Shown: positions 53,160-63,005 of the stretch, one piece after another
Numbering within the stretch: position 1 is the stretch's first letter
Layout of the letters: each line of letters begins with the position of its first letter
NCBI GenBank assembly: GCA_963716125.1
Contig: OY970294.1
Location: 2,852,001-2,916,000 of the forward strand
Direction: 5' to 3'
DNA length: 64,000 nucleotides
Origin: Acidiluteibacter sp963716125
Lineage (GTDB): Bacteria > Bacteroidota > Bacteroidia > Flavobacteriales_E > Vicingaceae
Notes under the pieces: model-generated
The model's database searches: none
What the model was told of the DNA's origin: nothing
Seen by the model: only the letters and a program-made list of their open reading frames with translations
Position numbers and translations under genes: made by a program

Positions 53160-53873
53160 ATGAAGAAAAACTATCTATTAATATTTCTATCACTACTTAC
53201 TATTTCGCTAATTGGTCAAAATATCAAAATAATCGATCAAAACTTAAATTTAAAAATTAAGAAGAGTTTAGATTCATTTGACTTAATTTATGAAGGTTTT
53301 GAATTAGAATTAGTAGATAAGATAGCCACATTACAAGGCTATACAACTATTTCAGAAAAGTTTACAATTGAAAATTTATTCTATAACTTTTGGAAAGAAT
53401 CTAATCTACTTGGAGCAAATTCTTATAAAATTGAGGATTTGATAACGAAAGATGATACTAATTTTGTAATTATTTCAATTTATCATTTAAGCAAAACTGA
53501 GATTAACAATAATTTTGGCTTTTACCCCAAAAATATGGTCTATATTATTGGTGATATTGATAAAAGACAGACTTCTAAAAATATCAAATTAAATCAACAA
53601 AAAATTGAGTTACTGCCAATGGAATATATTTCCTATCAAAATAAAGTTGGACAAGAAGCTACTGTAAGTATTGGCGGATTTCTAGGAACTAAATTTTGGA
53701 TAAAAGGAGAGGTGAATAAATTACCTAAATATCTTTCATTAGGTGGTTTTAATGTAGGTCCAGGATATAGCAATCAATTAAGTATCAGTTTTAATACTGG
53801 AAAAATTTATCCTGTTCAATTAAATTTTGGCGAATTTCTTGTAAATGTTTTAAAAGAGAACAAAACTTTATGA
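53160..53873 (+). CDS. exported hypothetical protein coupled to the glycosidase gene
   Basis: 237 residues with a signal peptide (1-20). Mature part: IKIIDQNLNLKIKKSLDSFD; LIYEGFELELVDKIATLQGY; TNFVIISIYHLSKTEINNN; a Gly-rich C-terminal part (SIGGFLGTKFWIKGEVNK). Predominantly strands; no family recognised. The stop overlaps the start of the glycosidase-like gene by four bases (ATGA), so the two proteins are made together and probably act together at the envelope. Confidence 0.5.
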   Translation: MKKNYLLIFLSLLTISLIGQNIKIIDQNLNLKIKKSLDSFDLIYEGFELELVDKIATLQGYTTISEKFTIENLFYNFWKESNLLGANSYKIEDLITKDDTNFVIISIYHLSKTEINNNFGFYPKNMVYIIGDIDKRQTSKNIKLNQQKIELLPMEYISYQNKVGQEATVSIGGFLGTKFWIKGEVNKLPKYLSLGGFNVGPGYSNQLSISFNTGKIYPVQLNFGEFLVNVLKENKTL

Positions 53874-55774
53874 AAAAGTTTTTAATCATTTTATTTTTTT
53901 ATCCTCTTTTCATTCAGGCTCAAACAACTGTTAATTTCTATATAGATTCCATTCAAAGCGGCATCGGATCTAAATTTCAACCAGGTGTTTTTTATATTCC
54001 TAAAACTGCTATTGCTCAAACTGATTTTCTAAGCAATGGAATTCATCAAAACTCAATTCGATTAAATGTAATAGAAAGTGCTCTAAACAATACCACTAAC
54101 TTAAATGATTGTATTGCATTTCTAGACACTTTTAAAACAACGCTGCAATTATTATCTGCAAAAACAGATAAACTCTATTTTATTTTCGCAAAAATGCCAG
54201 TATGGTTAAGTAGCTCTACTGATGGCTTACCAGCTGCTGCGCCAGGATGGTATGTACTCAATACTAAACCTCCAGCTAGCTATGTTTCATGGAATAATAT
54301 GGTTCAGAGTGTAGTAAACACAATCGTAAATACATATGGAATATCCAATGCTCAATTTGAAATATGGAATGAGCCTGACTTGGGCTCATGGACAGGCACA
54401 AAAAGTGAGTATTTTGAACTTTTTAAAAATACATATGATGCAATTAAAGCAGTAGATACAACAATTGAAGTGGGTGGGCCTGCAACCAATCAGTGGGCAA
54501 AAAACATAACTACTCAACCACCCTACGGTTATATTAATTATCAATTAGCTGATTCATCGCTTTTAGCAGAGTTAATCGATTCAATGTATGTTTGGAATAA
54601 AACTTTAGATTTTGTTTCATGGCATAACTTTGATGTATCGCACCAATCCAATAAAAACGCTGTTGAATTTATCAACCAAAAATACGCCAACTTAGGTCTT
54701 CCTAGTCCTAAGCTTGTCCTCAGTGAGTGGAATTTGCCGTCAGGAGTAAGAGAATCTGCCTTACACAAGACATTTATACTTAAAAATCAAATAGAAATGT
54801 CGAAAATAGGTATTGAAAACAATATGATAGCAGCTTGGCAAGACTTTGATCAATCTATCAATGAATTTCACAATGATTATGGATTGCTAACCTATGGTGG
54901 AATTCACAAGCCATTTTACAAAGCATTACAGCTTTCAGATAAGCTCAAAGGCAATAAAATAAAAGTTACAGCGAATGATCCTATTGATATAATTTCAACA
55001 ATTTCGAATGATACATTGAATATTCTATTGGTTAATTATACTCCTCCGCCCTTTTTGGAGGCTTTTAATCATACCCTTTTTACAGGTAAATTAAATACTA
55101 CTCAATTAGACAGCGCAGGTTTCATTGATATTATTGGAAATAGTTCAAACCCCTTAGATTCAATATATAAAGGTTTAATAGCCATTAATAATTCAACTGC
55201 CATTTATCAAGCTATCAATAACTCCATTCCAATTTATAATCATTTTGATAGTCTTGAAAATAATAATCGCCAATTTCAATTGAATGTGGTAGGTTTAACG
55301 GGAGTGCATTTAGGAGAACGATTTTTGATAGATTCTAGTACTAATAATCTTCATTTTAAATATGACTCTTTAAGAACAAATGGGTTTACACAAAATGGAG
55401 CTATTTCATATATCACCAATAATCAATCTATTAATATACAAAAAGATAGTTTAAATAATGGACAAATAAATCTACAGATGCAGCCCAATTCAATTGTTCT
55501 ATATCAATTTATTATTCCACAAATTTTAGGCATTCCTAATATTGAAAATAAAGTATCTATTCTTGTGTATCCAAACCCAACTAATGAAAGAATTGAAATT
55601 AAAAGTGAAGTAAAGATTGGAAGAATCAAAATCATAAATGTTTCGGGTAAGATTCTGGAAATTTTAGAGCTAAATGAAAAAAATCAATCAATAGATTTCT
55701 CAAATTATATGAATGGAATTTATTTCTTATCGTTTACAGATTTGAATCAGGTTGTAAAAATAGTTAGGGAATAA
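53870..55774 (+). CDS. GH39-like glycosidase with T9SS sorting tail
   Basis: 634 residues; signal peptide 1-18. TIM-barrel clan GH-A pattern: acid/base Glu in FEIWNEPDLGSW (near residue 167) and nucleophile Glu in LVLSEWNLPSG (near 286), with WHNFDV between them, as in GH39 xylosidase/iduronidase relatives. A beta-sandwich follows (about 380-540) and the last 80 residues are a type A sorting domain (VYPNPTNERIEIKS, then GIYFLSF), so it is secreted through the Por machine like the giant protein at 24.7-32.8 kb. Sugar specificity unknown. Confidence 0.75.
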   Translation: MKKFLIILFFYPLFIQAQTTVNFYIDSIQSGIGSKFQPGVFYIPKTAIAQTDFLSNGIHQNSIRLNVIESALNNTTNLNDCIAFLDTFKTTLQLLSAKTDKLYFIFAKMPVWLSSSTDGLPAAAPGWYVLNTKPPASYVSWNNMVQSVVNTIVNTYGISNAQFEIWNEPDLGSWTGTKSEYFELFKNTYDAIKAVDTTIEVGGPATNQWAKNITTQPPYGYINYQLADSSLLAELIDSMYVWNKTLDFVSWHNFDVSHQSNKNAVEFINQKYANLGLPSPKLVLSEWNLPSGVRESALHKTFILKNQIEMSKIGIENNMIAAWQDFDQSINEFHNDYGLLTYGGIHKPFYKALQLSDKLKGNKIKVTANDPIDIISTISNDTLNILLVNYTPPPFLEAFNHTLFTGKLNTTQLDSAGFIDIIGNSSNPLDSIYKGLIAINNSTAIYQAINNSIPIYNHFDSLENNNRQFQLNVVGLTGVHLGERFLIDSSTNNLHFKYDSLRTNGFTQNGAISYITNNQSINIQKDSLNNGQINLQMQPNSIVLYQFIIPQILGIPNIENKVSILVYPNPTNERIEIKSEVKIGRIKIINVSGKILEILELNEKNQSIDFSNYMNGIYFLSFTDLNQVVKIVRE

Positions 55775-55879
55775 AAATTTGTTAAGTAATTCATCAAATT
55801 TTAGAGATAACTGAACCTGCCTATTTGAATAAGAAATGAGTTAATATCATTTAATTTATATTTGCAATAAAGCAAAAGC

Positions 55880-56524
55880 ATGACATTAAAAATAATAATT
55901 CTCAGTATCGGATTCTTTATTGGCTTAGCGTCTTTTGAACAAAAAACAAGCTATTTTAAAGATCAAGACTTAAGCAAAGAAGTTTCTCAAAATTCTGCTG
56001 AATTTAAGAAAGTAGAATTTAATGAAGCAGATACTCTTGTAAATCAAATTATTAAAATCTCAGACAACGTTTTACTTTCAGAGTCTAAATGGATAAATAA
56101 TACAGTTGTTGGAGTGTGGACAAAATATAATTGGAACGGTGATTTAATTTCAAGAAGAGATTTTGGAGTGGTGGTATATGCTAACGATTTAAAGAAAGAT
56201 AGCACACAAAAGCTAGGAATGTATTGATTGTGAAAGAGCTACTTACCCAACTGGACAAAATGGTATGTTTCAATTTATTTCTAAAAAGATTAATTATCCC
56301 GACGAATCTAAAGATTTAGGCAGTTCAGGCAGAGTTTATATTCGGTTTTAATAACTGAAGATGGTGCAGCAAAACCAGAATCCATTGTTAAAGGAGTTGA
56401 TCCATTTATTGATATGGAAGCATGGCAAATTATAGAAAAAATGCCCAAATGGAATCCAGCAATGAAAGAAGGAAAACCAACAGAATCTTATTTTGTTTTG
56501 CCTCTGAATTTTAATTTGCAGTAA
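55880..56524 (+). pseudogene. TonB-C-type protein gene with two frameshifts
   Basis: The first 115 codons (signal peptide, then a linker rich in Asp/Lys) end at 56227. Removing one T at 56224-56225 continues into CERATYPTGQNGMFQFISKK and INYPDESKDLGSSGRVYIRF; adding one T in the run at 56346-56349 leads on into LITEDGAAKPESIVKGVD and WNPAMKEGKPTESYFVLPLN, stop at 56524. The sum is a normal 214-residue TonB C-terminal-domain protein. Both breaks are single bases in short runs. A TATATTTG -7-like box is at 55857-55864. Confidence 0.7.
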
Positions 56525-56639
56525 ATTACATTCTTTAAGACCACAATAAAAAGGTTAGAAAGTAAATAAAATCAGATTATTTACTCTATTTTTCATATAT
56601 TTAGGAAATTATTCCTTTTTAAAAAAATCTTACAAAAAT

Positions 56640-57143
56640 ATGAGCGATTCATCAAACATTTGTTTGTCATGTGGTTTATGCTGTGATGGCACCTTGATAG
56701 GTTTTGTACAACTAACCCGTGAAGAGTTGCCTTTGGTGAGAGATTTATTGAAGGTGGAAGAAGCTGATGGCAATGGAATTTTCCTTCAACCTTGTATTAA
56801 ATACTGTGATGGTTGTACAATATATAATGAAAGACCTAAACAATGCGCTAGTTTTAAGTGTGGGCTTCTTAAATCTGTTGATCAAAAAGAAATAGATTTT
56901 AATTTAGCTGTTGAAGTAGTTAATGAAGTGAAACAATTAAAGATATCAATAGAAAAAAAGTTAACCATTTTTCCAATTAAATTAAAATCTCAATCATTTT
57001 ATTATAAAATAGTAGAATTAAAAAAGTTGTTGCAACAAACTAATTCTGAATCATTATTAGCTCAAAATAAAAAAGAATTAATTTCAGAGCTCCACGAACT
57101 TGATAATTTATTATTAAAGAATTTTGATCTCCAATTAAATTAA
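56640..57143 (+). CDS. YkgJ-type cysteine-cluster protein
   Basis: 167 residues. The Cys signature is at the start: CLSCGLCCDG (CxxCxxCC) near residue 8-16, then CIKYCDGCTIYNERPKQCASFKCG (C-x3-C-x2-C ... C-x4-C) near 51-74, a probable Fe-S or zinc site of the YkgJ/UPF0153 family. The C-terminal 90 residues are a long helix and coiled coil (EVKQLKISIEKKL; QNKKELISELHELDNL). Function of the family is not firmly known. Single gene, converging on alaS. Confidence 0.82.
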   Translation: MSDSSNICLSCGLCCDGTLIGFVQLTREELPLVRDLLKVEEADGNGIFLQPCIKYCDGCTIYNERPKQCASFKCGLLKSVDQKEIDFNLAVEVVNEVKQLKISIEKKLTIFPIKLKSQSFYYKIVELKKLLQQTNSESLLAQNKKELISELHELDNLLLKNFDLQLN

Positions 57144-57191
57144 GAATAGGAAGCAATAAATTGATTTTATATCACCACTGTTTAAATCAAC

Positions 57192-59801
57192 TTATCCAAC
57201 TATCTCCCTTGCCTTCATCAGTGCATTTTCTATTCCATTAGGATTTTTACCTCCTGCAGTGGCAAAAAAGGCTTGTCCTCCTCCACCTCCTCCAATTTCT
57301 TTGGCTAAATCTCTCACAATATTACCTGCATGTAATTTTTTAGACGCTACTAACTGATCAGCAACCAAAACGGTAACAGTAGCTTTACCATCATTTTCTG
57401 CGGCTAAAACCAAATATAAGTTTTCTATTTCTGCTTTCAATTGAAATGCTAAATCCTTAATAGATGCTGCATCTAAATCTACTTTTTGAATGATAGTATT
57501 GATACCATTTACATTTTCTACTGTTTTCTTTAAATCAGATTTTACACCTCCAGCTGCTTGTCTCTTAAACTCTTCAATCTGTTTTTGCAATTCATTATTT
57601 TGCTTCAATAAACTCTGTACTGATTGTAAAGTATCTTTGGGATGTTTCAATAAATCATTAATTTCAGCTAATAAATCTAATTTCCCTTTAACAAATTCGT
57701 CTGCTTTTTCAGAAGAAATAGCTTCTATTCTTCTCACTCCTGCAGCAATCGCTGATTCACTAATGATTTTAAATTGACCAATCTGAGCAGTCGATTTTAC
57801 ATGTGTTCCACCACATAATTCTACTGATTCTCCAAATTTTATCAAGCGAACTACATCTCCATATTTTTCACCAAAAAGAGCCATCGCTCCCATTTCCTTA
57901 GCTTCATCTATAGGAATAGCTCTTCGCTCATCTAAAGTAATATTTTCACGGATTAATTGATTGACTCTATTTTCAATTTTCAGAATTTCTTCTTCACTTA
58001 ACTTTTGAAAATGGGAAAAATCAAATCGCAAGTGACTACTATTTACCAAAGATCCCTTTTGCTCCACATGGCTTCCTAAAGTCTCTCGAAGTGCAAAATG
58101 CAATAAATGGGTTGCTGTGTGGTTATTTTCTGACAAAACACGTTTCTTTTCATTAACTTGTGCTAGAAACTTTTGATTCAAATTCTCAGGTAATTCATCG
58201 GCAAAATGAATTATCAGATTATTTTCTTTTTTGGTATTGGTAATGCTATATTTTTTACCATTTGCTTCAATAAAACCAGTATCTCCCACTTGTCCGCCAC
58301 CTTCAGGATAAAAAGGACTTAAATTAAATATCATTTGAAAAGAATCTTTCCCTTTGGCATTTACCTTTCTATATCTAGTAATTTCAATAGTCGCATGTGT
58401 ATAATCATAGCCGATAAATTCTTCTTTATCATCTTCTTTTACAATTACCCAATCACCTGTCTCCACTTTAGTAGCTTCCCTTGATCTTTCTTTTTGCTCT
58501 TGTAATGCTGATTGAAATTCTGCCATATCGACATCTAAGCCTTTTTCATGGCCAATTAGCCTTGTTAAGTCTATTGGAAAACCAAAAGTATCGTACAGTT
58601 CAAATGCAAATTTACCATCAATAGTTTTAGATTTTAAATTAGACGTATAATCTTCAAACAATTGTATTCCTTTTTCTAAGGTTCTCAAAAAAGTATTCTC
58701 TTCTTCAAAAATTACTTGAGTAATCAATTTCTTCTGAGCTTTTAATTCAGGAAAAGTAGCAGACAATTGATTTTCTAACACATCTACCAACTGATTTAAA
58801 AATGGTTCTTTAAAATTCAAAAAGCTATATCCATAACGAACTGCTCTTCTTAAAATTCTACGAATTACATAACCAGCGCCTGTATTAGATGGTAATTGTC
58901 CATCGGCGATTGCAAAGGAAATAGCACGAATATGATCAGAAATAACACGAATAGCTACATCTTCTATAGCATCTGTCGCTTTATATTTACGATTACTTAA
59001 TTGTTCTATTTTTTGAATAAGAGGCGAAAAAACATCGGTGTCATAATTAGAAGTTTTATGCTGTAATGCCATGCATAAACGCTCAAAGCCCATTCCTGTA
59101 TCCACATGTTGATTAGGTAATTTCACCAATTTGCCATTTGCCATTCGGTTAAATTCCATAAAAACCAAATTCCATATTTCAATCACTTGTGGATGGTCTT
59201 GATTCACTAAATCTTTACCTGAAGTTTTGGCCTTTTCTACATCCGTTCTTAAATCTACATGTATTTCAGAGCAAGGACCACAAGGACCAGTATCGCCCAT
59301 TTCCCAAAAGTTATCTTTTTTACTGGCTTTTATAATTTTATCTTCATCAATAATTTTAGCCCATATGGAATAAGCATCCGAATCTTCAGCTAATTGATCT
59401 TCCTTATCTCCTCCAAAAACGGTAATATATAAATTATCAGGATTAATTTTATAAACCTCAGTCAATAATTCCCAAGCCCACTCAATAGCTTCTTTTTTAA
59501 AATAATCGCCAAAAGACCAATTGCCCAACATCTCAAACATAGTATGGTGGTAGGTATCTACTCCAACCTCCTCCAAATCATTATGTTTACCTGAAACTCT
59601 CAAGCACTTTTGTGTATCGGCTATTCTAGCATATTTAATCGGAGTATTTCCCAAAAATAAATCTTTGAATTGATTCATTCCAGCATTGGTGAACATCAAT
59701 GTTGGATCGTCTTTTACTACCATTGGAGCTGAATTAACTACTTGATGTCCTTTGCTTTCGAAAAAATCGAGAAACTTTTGTCTAATGTCTTTTGAGGTCA
59801 T
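57192..59801 (-). CDS. alaS: alanine-tRNA ligase
   Basis: 869 residues from ATG 59801 (an upstream in-frame TTG is rejected because the protein normally starts MTSKDIRQKF). Class II catalytic core (residues 1-250: TNAGMNQFKDLF, VGVDTYHHTMFEMLGNWSFG), tRNA-binding middle, editing domain with HNHTATHLLHF and CGGTH (zinc ligands), and the C-Ala/DHHA1 end with GGGGGGQAFFATAGGK. It charges tRNA-Ala and clears Ser/Gly mischarging. No defect seen. Divergent from the M23 peptidase by 160 bp. Confidence 0.97.
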   Translation of the reverse strand: MTSKDIRQKFLDFFESKGHQVVNSAPMVVKDDPTLMFTNAGMNQFKDLFLGNTPIKYARIADTQKCLRVSGKHNDLEEVGVDTYHHTMFEMLGNWSFGDYFKKEAIEWAWELLTEVYKINPDNLYITVFGGDKEDQLAEDSDAYSIWAKIIDEDKIIKASKKDNFWEMGDTGPCGPCSEIHVDLRTDVEKAKTSGKDLVNQDHPQVIEIWNLVFMEFNRMANGKLVKLPNQHVDTGMGFERLCMALQHKTSNYDTDVFSPLIQKIEQLSNRKYKATDAIEDVAIRVISDHIRAISFAIADGQLPSNTGAGYVIRRILRRAVRYGYSFLNFKEPFLNQLVDVLENQLSATFPELKAQKKLITQVIFEEENTFLRTLEKGIQLFEDYTSNLKSKTIDGKFAFELYDTFGFPIDLTRLIGHEKGLDVDMAEFQSALQEQKERSREATKVETGDWVIVKEDDKEEFIGYDYTHATIEITRYRKVNAKGKDSFQMIFNLSPFYPEGGGQVGDTGFIEANGKKYSITNTKKENNLIIHFADELPENLNQKFLAQVNEKKRVLSENNHTATHLLHFALRETLGSHVEQKGSLVNSSHLRFDFSHFQKLSEEEILKIENRVNQLIRENITLDERRAIPIDEAKEMGAMALFGEKYGDVVRLIKFGESVELCGGTHVKSTAQIGQFKIISESAIAAGVRRIEAISSEKADEFVKGKLDLLAEINDLLKHPKDTLQSVQSLLKQNNELQKQIEEFKRQAAGGVKSDLKKTVENVNGINTIIQKVDLDAASIKDLAFQLKAEIENLYLVLAAENDGKATVTVLVADQLVASKKLHAGNIVRDLAKEIGGGGGGQAFFATAGGKNPNGIENALMKAREIVG

Positions 59802-59961
59802 TGAATTTAAAAAATTTATCAAATATTATCCAAAATCTAACATTTTTTATACCTTTAGGCTCGCATAACCTAAAGAATATATCATTAATTTTGGGTTTTA
59901 AATCCGATTTTATCGGAAGGTGCAAATTTAGATATTTAAACCACAATACCAATTCAATAAA

Positions 59962-60933
59962 ATGTCAAAAATTAAGTATCGTTTTAATACTCGAACCCTT
60001 AGTTATGAGCGTGTAAAGCTTAGCACTAAGGTAAAGATTTTGAGAGTATTCTTCTTTACTTTGGCTAGTGTAATTTTTGGAATCTTATTTTTCTTTTTAG
60101 TTAATAATTACATTGATTCTCCAAAGGAAAAAATGCTAAAAAGAGAACGGAATCAATTGTTGACTCAGTATAATCTTCTCAATAAGAGAATGGAACAGGT
60201 CACTGATGTATTAGACGATATTCAAAGAAGAGACGATGAAATTTATAGAATAGTATTTGAAGCAGAACCAATTGCAGATAATATAAGGAAAGCAGGATTC
60301 GGTGGAGTAAATCGATATAAAGATTTAGAAGGGTTTAAAAATTCCGAATTAATAGTAGAGTCTGCCAAAAAATTAGATAAAATTTCCAAACAATTGTACA
60401 TTCAGACAAAATCGTATGACGTAGTGTATAAATTGGCGATGAATAAAGAAAAAATGTTGGCTTCAATTCCTGCTATTCAACCAGTTGCTAATAAGGATTT
60501 AAAAAGAATGGCATCAGGCTATGGAATGCGAATGCATCCTATTTACAAAAGAAAGAAAATGCATACAGGCATGGACTTTTCTGCGGAAAAAGGAACAGAA
60601 ATCTATGCTACTGGCGATGGAGTAGTTAATTTAGCAGAATACAGCCAAAGAGGGTATGGAAATCATGTAGTAATTAAACATGGATATGGTTACGAAACCC
60701 TTTATGGTCATATGACCCAATTCATTGTTAAAAACGGAGAGAAAATCAAACGTGGACAAGTAATTGGTTATGTAGGAAATACAGGAACTTCTGTAGCACC
60801 ACATTTGCATTATGAAGTTATCAAAAATGGAGAAAAAGTAAATCCTGTTAATTTCTATTTCAATGATTTAACTCCCGAGGAGTATGAAAAAATGATAGAA
60901 TTTGCAGCCACTCCATCTCAATCATTCGATTAA
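59962..60933 (+). CDS. M23 (LytM-type) peptidase, membrane-anchored
   Basis: 323 residues. A cytoplasmic basic head, one membrane helix (residues 29-52, VFFFTLASVIFGILFFFL), a coiled-coil region (55-170) and a C-terminal M23 domain: HPIYKRKKMHTGMDFSAEKG with the zinc His and Asp (near 198-202), then GYGNHVVIKHGYGY and the HLHYEV motif near 290. It has the full zinc set, so it could cut peptidoglycan or peptide cross-links, or act as an activator like EnvC if the site is inactive. Followed by the MerR gene at 3 bp. Confidence 0.88.
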   Translation: MSKIKYRFNTRTLSYERVKLSTKVKILRVFFFTLASVIFGILFFFLVNNYIDSPKEKMLKRERNQLLTQYNLLNKRMEQVTDVLDDIQRRDDEIYRIVFEAEPIADNIRKAGFGGVNRYKDLEGFKNSELIVESAKKLDKISKQLYIQTKSYDVVYKLAMNKEKMLASIPAIQPVANKDLKRMASGYGMRMHPIYKRKKMHTGMDFSAEKGTEIYATGDGVVNLAEYSQRGYGNHVVIKHGYGYETLYGHMTQFIVKNGEKIKRGQVIGYVGNTGTSVAPHLHYEVIKNGEKVNPVNFYFNDLTPEEYEKMIEFAATPSQSFD

Positions 60934-60936
60934 TTT

Positions 60937-61269
60937 ATGGAAACGAATCTAGAAAGCACTAAATTATATTACTCTATTGGAGAGGTTAGCAAGTTATTTG
61001 ATGTAAATACTTCATTAATTCGTTTTTGGGAAAAAGAATTTGATATCCTACAGCCCAAAAAAAATAAGAAAGGAAATCGTTTATTTACAACAAAAGATGT
61101 AGATAATTTGCATATTATCTTTCATTTGGTGAAGGAAAGAGGTTATACCTTAGAAGGAGCTAAAAAGAAATTAAAAGAAAACAAAGAAGATGCTTTGAAC
61201 GAAATGGATATGGTAGCTTCATTAAAAAAGGTGCGTTCCTTTTTACTTTCTTTAAAAGATGAACTTTAG
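60937..61269 (+). CDS. MerR-family transcriptional regulator
   Basis: 110 residues with only the MerR DNA-binding part: YYSIGEVSKLFDVNTSLIRFW (HTH, with Trp-Glu-Lys after it), the wing KKNKKGNRLFTTKDVDNLHI and a short helix ERGYTLEGAKKKLKE. There is no metal- or ligand-binding extension, which is a common form in Bacteroidota next to M23 peptidases. It is 3 bp after that gene, so the two form an operon; its target is unknown. Its stop overlaps that of the convergent membrane-protein gene by three bases. Confidence 0.88.
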   Translation: METNLESTKLYYSIGEVSKLFDVNTSLIRFWEKEFDILQPKKNKKGNRLFTTKDVDNLHIIFHLVKERGYTLEGAKKKLKENKEDALNEMDMVASLKKVRSFLLSLKDEL

Positions 61270-63005
61270 TCGACTATTAATTCTATTTTTTGATTGAGCT
61301 CAAACCATTTTTCTCCTTCTTTAATCAAATCAATTTCCACCACATATTTTCCTTTTTTAACAGGTGCCTTTATCTCTAATCGTTGCTCAAAGTTATATTT
61401 AAAATCCATTTCAATTAAAGTTCTTATTCCATCCCACTCCACTAAATTTCCTTCACTGTCATAGATATGATAGGAAATATAGAATTGATACTTTTCGTTA
61501 GATGGAAAAACAATTCCACTGTCAATACTCAATTTCAATAATGGATATATGATTTCATTAGACTTTGCTTTTTCAATAGGTTCTACTATTTCTAGCTTTG
61601 TATTATTGATGATCCGATTAAGATTTCCATCGTATTCTGCGCCATTTAAATAAACGTAACCTCCATTATTAATTTTAAAATAAGTCGGATTAAAAAAGGA
61701 AATATTTTCGGTGTAGTGTTTCCACAAAAGTACATTATCATCTGTTAAAGCACCTTTTGAACTATCAAATCGCATCTTCTCATTTTCTGCCAACACAAGT
61801 GAATTTTGTGATCCATATTCAGAAGATGTCATCAATGAGAAATAAGCAAAATGCATATCCATATCCGAGAAACCTTTTTCTAAATTTTGATCATCTATTC
61901 TAAATTTTGATTGAGTAGGATATAGATCTTTTGCCTCAGAGCAAATACTTTGCATTTGTGTATAACGCATTTTTAACACATTAGCCCTAGAATGTATAGC
62001 TACCAAATTAAATATCAATAAAATAGATACAAATGGCAGTAAAAATTTATTTCCTTTTATATTGTATTGATTTGAAAAAGAATAAATAAGCGGAACAATT
62101 AATAACAATAATGCAGGAACGTTTAATACATCATTATACCATCTATATTCAGCATAATGGGTATTATATACCACCAACATAATCAATCCGATGTAAGCAA
62201 AGCAGCTTAATACAGCATAGATATACTTTCGTTGATAAAGTAATAAAGCTACCGACCCAATTAAAAAGAATAGGTTTGATTTAGAATATTCTATAAATAC
62301 ATGAATTAAATTCTTAAATAATTCTATGAATTCATCTAAAATAAAGCTGGTGTTGGCTGCATATCTGCTTGCTTCATAAGAATTAGTAATGCAAATTTTA
62401 ATGAACACAGCCAATCCAAAAATAACTAACAAAATGCGCAATTTAGATGTTAATCTTCTGACATCCAAATACATTATCAACAGGTAGAACGCATAAGCAG
62501 CTAATACCAATGGATGAGAAAAAAGCGCCAACCATAAAAGAATGTAATAAGCTATTGCATATTTTTTAAAATGCTCTTGTTTATTAAAAGCTGCCACGAA
62601 AAGAATTAGAAAAGCACAACCATAAAAAATTTCTAAGAATGGTGCGAAATAGGCTAAATAATGTGCTGTCAATAAAAAGGTTAATAGATAAGCTGCTTTA
62701 ATATTTTTTACACCATAAATTAACCAATTAATAATACAATAAAAAAACAGACAATTCCACAATGAATTGACAATTATAATTTTATGCAAACTTAATCCTG
62801 CTAAAGTTGCTATTAAAGCCCCTACTTGAGAAATGGCTAAAACAAATCGAGAATGTTGAATATCAAAACTAACTTGATTGACTACTTGAAAAAGATATTG
62901 TATAGCATCTCCAAATGTTCTTTCTTGTGCATATAAAACGCTGAATATTATTAAAATTACCCAAAATAGATGTAGAAAAATATTTGCTATTTTGGATCTC
63001 ATCAT
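61266..63005 (-). CDS. polytopic membrane protein, glycosyltransferase-C-like layout
   Basis: 579 residues: about eleven membrane helices up to residue 365, then a soluble 210-residue C-terminal beta-rich domain (about 395-579; FRIDDQNLEKGFSDMDMH, LEIVEPIEKAKSNEIIYPLL, RLEIKAPVKKGKYVVEIDLI). The layout of many helices followed by a soluble domain is that of GT-C transferases and O-antigen enzymes, but the DXD-type acidic loop after helix 1 is only weak (QERTFGDAIQ). It is placed 1 bp after hldD on the same strand, so an envelope-sugar task is plausible. Not recognised further. Confidence 0.55.
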   Translation of the reverse strand: MMRSKIANIFLHLFWVILIIFSVLYAQERTFGDAIQYLFQVVNQVSFDIQHSRFVLAISQVGALIATLAGLSLHKIIIVNSLWNCLFFYCIINWLIYGVKNIKAAYLLTFLLTAHYLAYFAPFLEIFYGCAFLILFVAAFNKQEHFKKYAIAYYILLWLALFSHPLVLAAYAFYLLIMYLDVRRLTSKLRILLVIFGLAVFIKICITNSYEASRYAANTSFILDEFIELFKNLIHVFIEYSKSNLFFLIGSVALLLYQRKYIYAVLSCFAYIGLIMLVVYNTHYAEYRWYNDVLNVPALLLLIVPLIYSFSNQYNIKGNKFLLPFVSILLIFNLVAIHSRANVLKMRYTQMQSICSEAKDLYPTQSKFRIDDQNLEKGFSDMDMHFAYFSLMTSSEYGSQNSLVLAENEKMRFDSSKGALTDDNVLLWKHYTENISFFNPTYFKINNGGYVYLNGAEYDGNLNRIINNTKLEIVEPIEKAKSNEIIYPLLKLSIDSGIVFPSNEKYQFYISYHIYDSEGNLVEWDGIRTLIEMDFKYNFEQRLEIKAPVKKGKYVVEIDLIKEGEKWFELNQKIELIVD

